A stretch of 64,000 bases of DNA from assembly GCF_958295425.1 (NCBI RefSeq), contig NC_081148.1, forward strand, positions 10,697,466-10,761,465, written 5' to 3'. Positions 58,858 to 64,000 of this stretch are shown piece by piece. This DNA comes from Solea solea. Taxonomy: Eukaryota; Chordata; Actinopteri; Pleuronectiformes; Soleidae. Position 1 is the first letter of the stretch, and each line of letters starts with the position of its first letter. The position numbers and the translations under genes were made by a program. A model generated the notes under the pieces. The model saw only the letters and a list, made by a program, of their open reading frames with translations. It had not been told where the DNA came from and did no database searches.

Positions 58858-61800
58858 TTATTTCTTGATCACTTCCTCTTTCAGTTTGTCAGCCAGATGT
58901 TTTCTCTTCTGGAGCTTCTTTCTCTCCTCAGCAGATATCTCCTGTGTTAAGAGACCAAGAGTCAGCGACCTGGTAGATAACATGATGATCACCACCAACA
59001 GTGGTTTCTGATCAAATGTTGAGGTTGAGGAAGAGGTCTAAAATACAACAAAGCACACCTGTAGAAGTACATTAAAGGTCCAGTGTGTAACATTTAGAAG
59101 GGTTTACTGGTAGAAATATAATGTTTGTAAGTGTATAATAGCTTTTGTTTGCTTTTCATAGCCTCAGAATAAACATCTTGTACTGTAGGGGCCTTGCTTT
59201 AAAGAGGCCGCCAGGTTTCTACAGCAGCTCAAAAAGAAACATCAACCAGAGCATTTGTATTAAAACAGAAGTTTACAATGCAAACAAATAGGAACAACCA
59301 TTCTGGTATGCAAAGGCCAAAAGGAAAAGGAAGGACTGAGCATTATGGAACAGTTCAGTTCTGTACAGTACATATTTTTTTGGTGTTCCTATTAGAAATA
59401 ATACCAAAATAACCAGCCCCAACCATTCCATTGTTCGGTACCCTTCCCTTGGACTGCTGGATGTCCTCTGTTGTCTGTTGGGTCACGTTCGATGTTGTTG
59501 TCAGTAGCTGTCGGGCACAGCCCACATCCCGCCTACCAAGTAAAGGTACTGCTCTCAGTCGAAACGCTAGCCGGACCGAGGGCTTTATTGTGCCAAACTG
59601 AACTGTACTGTACCAAACTGAACTGTATCATGATGGAAACACAGCTTTAGAATCATCTGTTTGTCAATATCTACAGTCTCACTGTTAGAGGTCATTGATT
59701 CTTACACACTGGACCTTTAACTGTCAAACTAAATAAAAGCAGCAGATGTTTGAAACGTGTCAACACCACACTCATAATGGCGTTCCACAAGGTAAATGAT
59801 GATATTCATATAGTTTTATATAGATGCAAAAGTGAAAGCTTTCATCACAATAGCCTGGGGTTTTTTTTCCCAGTGAGTGCTAAATATCTGTATATATAAA
59901 TAATTAATTTTGGGAATTTAATATGCAATTAACACAAGTAAATGAGGTCAGGCTGCAGGAATTAAAGGGACAGAGCACAACAAAGACAAAGGGGGAGAGC
60001 GGCGCACTACACAGCAACACGTCAGCCATCAAGTGAGCACACATCAGGGAGAGGCAGCCAATAGATCACCTTCTGTTTGGAGGGGTTAGTAGAGTTTTGT
60101 GCTGGAGGAAGAGGATGAGGAGGGGGACAGGTCCCATTCCTCTGGGACTGTCCCACTGCCTCCTGACAGACCAAGTTAAACACAGGCAGAGGGGGGAGGG
60201 GAAAGAATGAGAACCCAATAAATAAGGAAAGAAAAAAGAAAAACAGGTGTAAAATGGGTGCAACAAAGAAATAAATGAGAAATCATATAGAAGAATTATT
60301 ATCACAAATTCAATTTGAGCTGAATATTCCATTCTAAAATATCAGGTCCTGGCACAATCTAATGGTGTCACGATAAGATTCATCAGCCACAGAAATGCTT
60401 CTATGTTTCAAGGTATTCAATCTGCCTACAAGTCCCGACCTTTGACCCTTTTCTGGAAGGAGCAGACTGTGATTTTACCGGGGTGGTGGCAGGCGCTGGT
60501 GTGGGGCTGGAGGGAGCCTCATCTGAGGAGGCAGTCTGCTTGGTTTTCTGCTGTTCTTTCTTCAGTGCGTGCAGCTTGTCTCGCTGCTGCCGCAGGTACA
60601 CTGCCCTCTGCTGGAGCTGCTCCTGCTGAGACGCTGTCAACTCCTGCGGGAGACGAGGAGGTGAGGGTGAGACAGGTGAAGTGTAAGTACAACCTAAGCC
60701 CCGTTCAGACCTAATTAGTGTGTAAAGAAGACAACATCAGACAACATCAGTGGAGGGGACAGTTCGTCTCTAAGCTATCCTGAGGATGGACTGCGTTCAT
60801 GGTTCTTGTGATTGGATCTGACGACGCATTCAGGACAGACTGGGAGAGTTCAAACCTATACAGGTCATTGGATCAGTCAATACCTAAGCCCTTTTTTTCT
60901 CGCTTATTGAAAACCATAAAAATGTCCTGTGAATAAGTCTGGTAATATCTGGCAGTTACTTACAATTTACTGCATGTTAAAGTGGGGTATTAACAATTTA
61001 AAACATATTTAAATTACAAATTACATTTGTTTGTGTTTTTGTCTCAATGTACAAAAACAGGCCCAAAAATGGAAACTATGTATAAGCGTTTTTTTCAACT
61101 CTCTCCTCTCTGGTGACAAAGAGCTGATTCGCCGACTTCCTGCAACAGTGGGAGCAAAATGACTGTATTAACCACACGTTGGCTTTGACGTGCAACTTCT
61201 CAGCTTTTAGAAACTGTTGGCATTTTTCCGATAGCACAAACGGTCACATAATTATAATAATGCAAATGATGCTTGCGCAAACATGTCGTCTGCGATATGT
61301 TCGGTGTTAAAGGGTTAACCAGGTCATCGAGGGGTCCAAACCATGAATAACTGACGCCACAAATTTCAAATAGAAAAAAAGAATGAAAGTGTTTTCTCTG
61401 AGCTTAACTATTTGCGTTCATGTGCTAAAAAGAGCTCAGAGAACAAACACAGTATCTCAGTCAAACCTAAATCCCTGATAGCGACAGACACAGTGCACAT
61501 GCCTGGTGTTTTGTTCATAATGCTATCTGCATTATGTCCTTAATAAAAATGTGACTTCATCTCACATCTCACAATGGTTAAGTGAAGAAAGAAAGAAAGT
61601 AATAACAACAAAAAAGACAAAGGGAATTTCAGATTTTTGGGACATTAAGGGTCCAGACAAGAAAATATTTTGTAGAAATGTTTGTTTAAATCGTAGGTTG
61701 TTGTGCTATTTGTATTGTTTTTTGCTGAAACAAGCTTGTATGAAGGCCTCTGCTCAGTCATTTTTGAGATGCAGCTGGATCACAGACTCACAGTAAACGG

Positions 61801-63145
61801 TTTAGAGAAGCCGGCCTCTCTGTGTGCCTCCTCGAGCCATGACTCTACTGCAGTCTGGCTGCTGCTGCTGTGCTCCTTGGTGTGTAGACTGGCACTGACA
61901 GAGGTCTCGCCGCACCTTACTGGAGCTCTCACTGCTGGAAGAACTCTGGACTCCACACTGCTACTGCCAAAATCTGAACATGCATGCTCAAATCAGTTTA
62001 GCAGCTCTTGGTGGAGTAAATACAATGTATCCTCACTCTATAAATGGCCTTATAATGAGGATTTGAAAGAGGTAGTGGTCAATGGGAGTTTTAATTACAC
62101 ATTACACTTGTGAGTTACCTGGGTTGAATTTAGATGCAGCCTGGCTTTTAGCTGCACCGTTCTCTTGTCCACCTGCAGGGACAGCGGTCTTCCGCTCCTC
62201 TTTTCTGACAGGGTTACCGTTTACCTGGAGGAAATGAGCCACAGATATTGACACATGCTGCACAGATACAATCGCTACAACAAAAAGAAATACAAAAACA
62301 GCCTAGAAATAAGCAAAATAATTTTTTTTTACTTTCTTGAAAATCAATTTTTGCAACGCAGGCTTCACATTGGAGACTTTTCCAGAGGACGTGACCGTCT
62401 TGCTCTAAAATGCAACACTGCCCGGTCTCCCTGCAGCAAATATTTTGATTTACTACTGAACATGTGCAAACTAATTTACAAGCATTAACTCTACAAAGCC
62501 ACGACAGGACTACAGGAGGCTATGAAACAGTTTCCGTGCGTCCTCAGGATGCACTAGGAACACCTAGGTTTTGAAAGTATCTCTGGTATCAGAGAAAGTC
62601 CACTTTTTTTTTTATTTATTTAACAAATTAACAAAAGCAGGTGTACCACTCCTCAAATGGAATGGATGCATACTCAGACCGAGCCGGAAACTGTGGCGTA
62701 CATACACACGGCTGTTTAAAATTACCAGATTATATTCAGTGGCAGTGTTTCCATTCAATAGTGGTGTGTGGTGACCATTACTGATGCTGCTGTTTTCACC
62801 ACTCTCCTCAGCTTTGGCCTTTACATGAAATAAATACCACATTAGTGACATATAGTTTGACATGGGGGGGGGGGGGGGGGGGTATTGAGTTTTGTGTTTG
62901 AGCAGCACTTGTATGTTCATGTATGCTCCGACAGTTTGGCTGATTCAAAGATCCTGATCTGCAGCAACAGTTGGTGATGTCTTACCTTGGCAGTGTTGCT
63001 TTGCTGGCTCGAGGCAGAAATGGCATTCGTGGATTCAATGCCCTCGGCCATTGGCTTATCTGGGCAGCAGCTGGAGGTAGAACCGAGCTCCTCCTCTAAC
63101 AGCAGCCTCCTGCTCATTTGTTCATCATATTCCTCTTTTGATTTT
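58858..63145 (-). CDS. cfap36: CFAP36 (CCDC104), cilia- and flagella-associated protein 36, 5' part missing
   Basis: Ciliary protein that binds ARL3 through an N-terminal BART-like domain, which lies beyond the right edge. Exons in transcript order: 62986-63145, 62726-62818, 62119-62224, 61792-61973, 60440-60643, 60070-60162, 58858-58941 (stop TAA 58858-58860). Phases agree and give 306 residues plus one split Arg codon. The first exon opens KSKEEYDEQM (human KSKEEYDQEE). The exon at 60440-60643 has the coiled-coil ELTASQQEQLQQRAVYLRQQ then RDKL (human EELRQREHYLKQKRDKL). The last exon ends LADKLKEEVIKK (human LAEKLKEEVINK). Exons 62726-62818, 62119-62224, 61792-61973 and 60070-60162 encode low-complexity linker and are supported mainly by open phase and splice sites. 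The linker is longer than in human CFAP36 (342 aa in all). Donors at 62726 (GTAATT) and 60440 (GTCGGG) are weak. The neighbourhood (ppp4r3b, pnpt1) matches human 2p16.1. Confidence 0.92.
59072..59720. mobile_element. MITE with perfect 19-bp terminal inverted repeats
   Basis: TTAAAGGTCCAGTGTGTAA at 59072-59090 is matched exactly, inverted, at 59702-59720. Both ends carry TTAA, so a TTAA target (piggyBac-type) is possible, but the duplication cannot be told apart from the repeat itself. There is no coding capacity. The 649-bp length is partly due to a second element inserted at about 59345-59640. Confidence 0.8.
59345..59640. mobile_element. Inverted-repeat element nested in the MITE
   Basis: Arms at 59350-59371 and 59605-59626 pair at 20 of 22 positions (ACAGTTCAGTT…GTACAGTAC). 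The outer boundaries and target duplication are not clear. Confidence 0.6.
60644..61791 (-). other. cfap36 intron, 1.1 kb
   Basis: No repeats or coding sequence recognised. Confidence 0.6.
62225..62725 (-). other. cfap36 intron, 0.5 kb
   Basis: AT-rich; nothing recognised. Confidence 0.6.
62864..62882. repeat. Poly-G run (19 G; poly-C on the cfap36 strand)
   Basis: A homopolymer 46 bp upstream of the cfap36 acceptor at 62818, in the 167-bp intron. Its length is likely to be unreliable in assembly and variable between individuals. Confidence 0.9.
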
Positions 63146-64000
63146 CTGACGTCAGAGCAGCGGGAGAGAAGAACAGTTCAAAACTGAGGCCTGGGCCCAG
63201 TCTATAAAAAGCGATCCCTGTACAATGATCCTGCTACATTTGCATGTGTGCATGTCCAGAATCCCAGGTGTGATAACAGCCATGTTAATCTTGGGTTCAG
63301 CAAGTGATGGTATTGTTCATTTAGCCGTTCAAACGTCTGGCATCAGTGGAATAGATAGTAGAATTAGACAGGAACATCAGGGATTTCCATGTGGTGTAGG
63401 CTTGCTCTCCAGGGCACCACATGCAAATCCTTTAACTGAATTATCTAACAACTTTGATTGTCTTAAAGGAGATTTACCAGCAGGTACAGGCAGAGGGAGA
63501 GACTGAGTAAAAGAGCGAGAAGTAGATGGTGTATCCTCTCATTTTGAGGATCAGATTCAAAGATGCTCAGATGCTTATCCAGCTGGAGCCAGGAATGTGG
63601 GATTAATGAAAATGAAATATGCTTTAGAGTAATTGGCTTTTGTGTATGTCAGCAAGAGCAGTGTGGTGATACTGAGGATATGACTGTAAAGCTGCATTTC
63701 AGCATTTTAAACACAAGCATGTCTGCTTATGTGGCTAAAACAGCATCGTGTTGACTGACTGAGTTACTTCAGTCATTCCCACTGAGATCTTTTTGAGCGT
63801 GGACACCAAATAAATACATTTTCAGGATTTCATAGCATGCATAATATGAAGTTGTGATTCATTTATCAAACATATCTCTTGGAAATGTCTGAAAAAAATG
63901 GGTTTTAAGTAAAAAATAATTCTCGTCTTCAAAAAGTTAATCCCCACATAGAAAATGTGAGAATCACTGTTTTAAGTAACCTGTTATACTCTTGCGTTCA
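63146..64000 (-). other. cfap36 intron at the right window edge
   Basis: I searched this stretch for the preceding cfap36 exon (human …EEMKILREVLR) and did not find it; it must lie outside the window. Confidence 0.6.

Larger units (their letters stand above)
58942..60069 (-). other. cfap36 last intron
   Basis: 1.1 kb, more than half of it filled by the inverted-repeat element at 59072-59720. Confidence 0.7.

Noticed and set aside
61703..62113. 136-codon plus-strand frame
   Set aside because: Antisense to the cfap36 exon 61792-61973, whose phase fits its neighbours.

Overview
The window is vertebrate nuclear DNA from a teleost fish, probably a spiny-rayed one (the narrower placement is inference). 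It has short GT-AG introns, many CA/GT microsatellites, a tRNA-derived SINE and small DNA transposons. It carries five genes, rebuilt here exon by exon from conserved protein segments with splice sites and reading phases checked. Nothing is bacterial or viral and no RNA gene was found.

Layout. 1-33923, minus: most of srbd1, a Tex-like S1-domain RNA-binding protein. Sixteen exons give about 743 residues in one unbroken phase chain; the C-terminal HhH/S1 part lies off the left edge. Its introns (up to 10.9 kb) hold nearly all the repeats and several stretches that look like conserved non-coding DNA. 35402-38190, plus: a CD74 (MHC class II invariant chain) gene with a readable X/Y-box promoter. 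39528-46888, plus: pnpt1, mitochondrial polynucleotide phosphorylase, 28 exons, 770 aa. 49157-55592, plus: ppp4r3b (smek2), a protein phosphatase 4 regulatory subunit, 16 exons, 791 aa. 58858-63145, minus: the last seven exons of cfap36 (ccdc104), tail to tail with ppp4r3b; its start lies off the right edge.

The pnpt1-ppp4r3b-cfap36 order matches human 2p16.1. srbd1 lies on the same human arm (2p21), but human CD74 is on chromosome 5, so its place between srbd1 and pnpt1 is a fish arrangement. The genes do not form a pathway: they are RNA metabolism, antigen presentation, mitochondrial RNA turnover, phosphatase targeting and cilia.

The most unusual item is the CD74 gene. It encodes a leucine-type sorting signal, a membrane anchor, a CLIP-like segment and a thyroglobulin type-1 domain, but no sequence for the trimerisation domain that normally separates the last two. 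Also notable are a SINE nested in a hAT-type element with a visible 8-bp target duplication, a second nested pair of inverted-repeat elements in cfap36, and a decayed hAT transposase end in an srbd1 intron.
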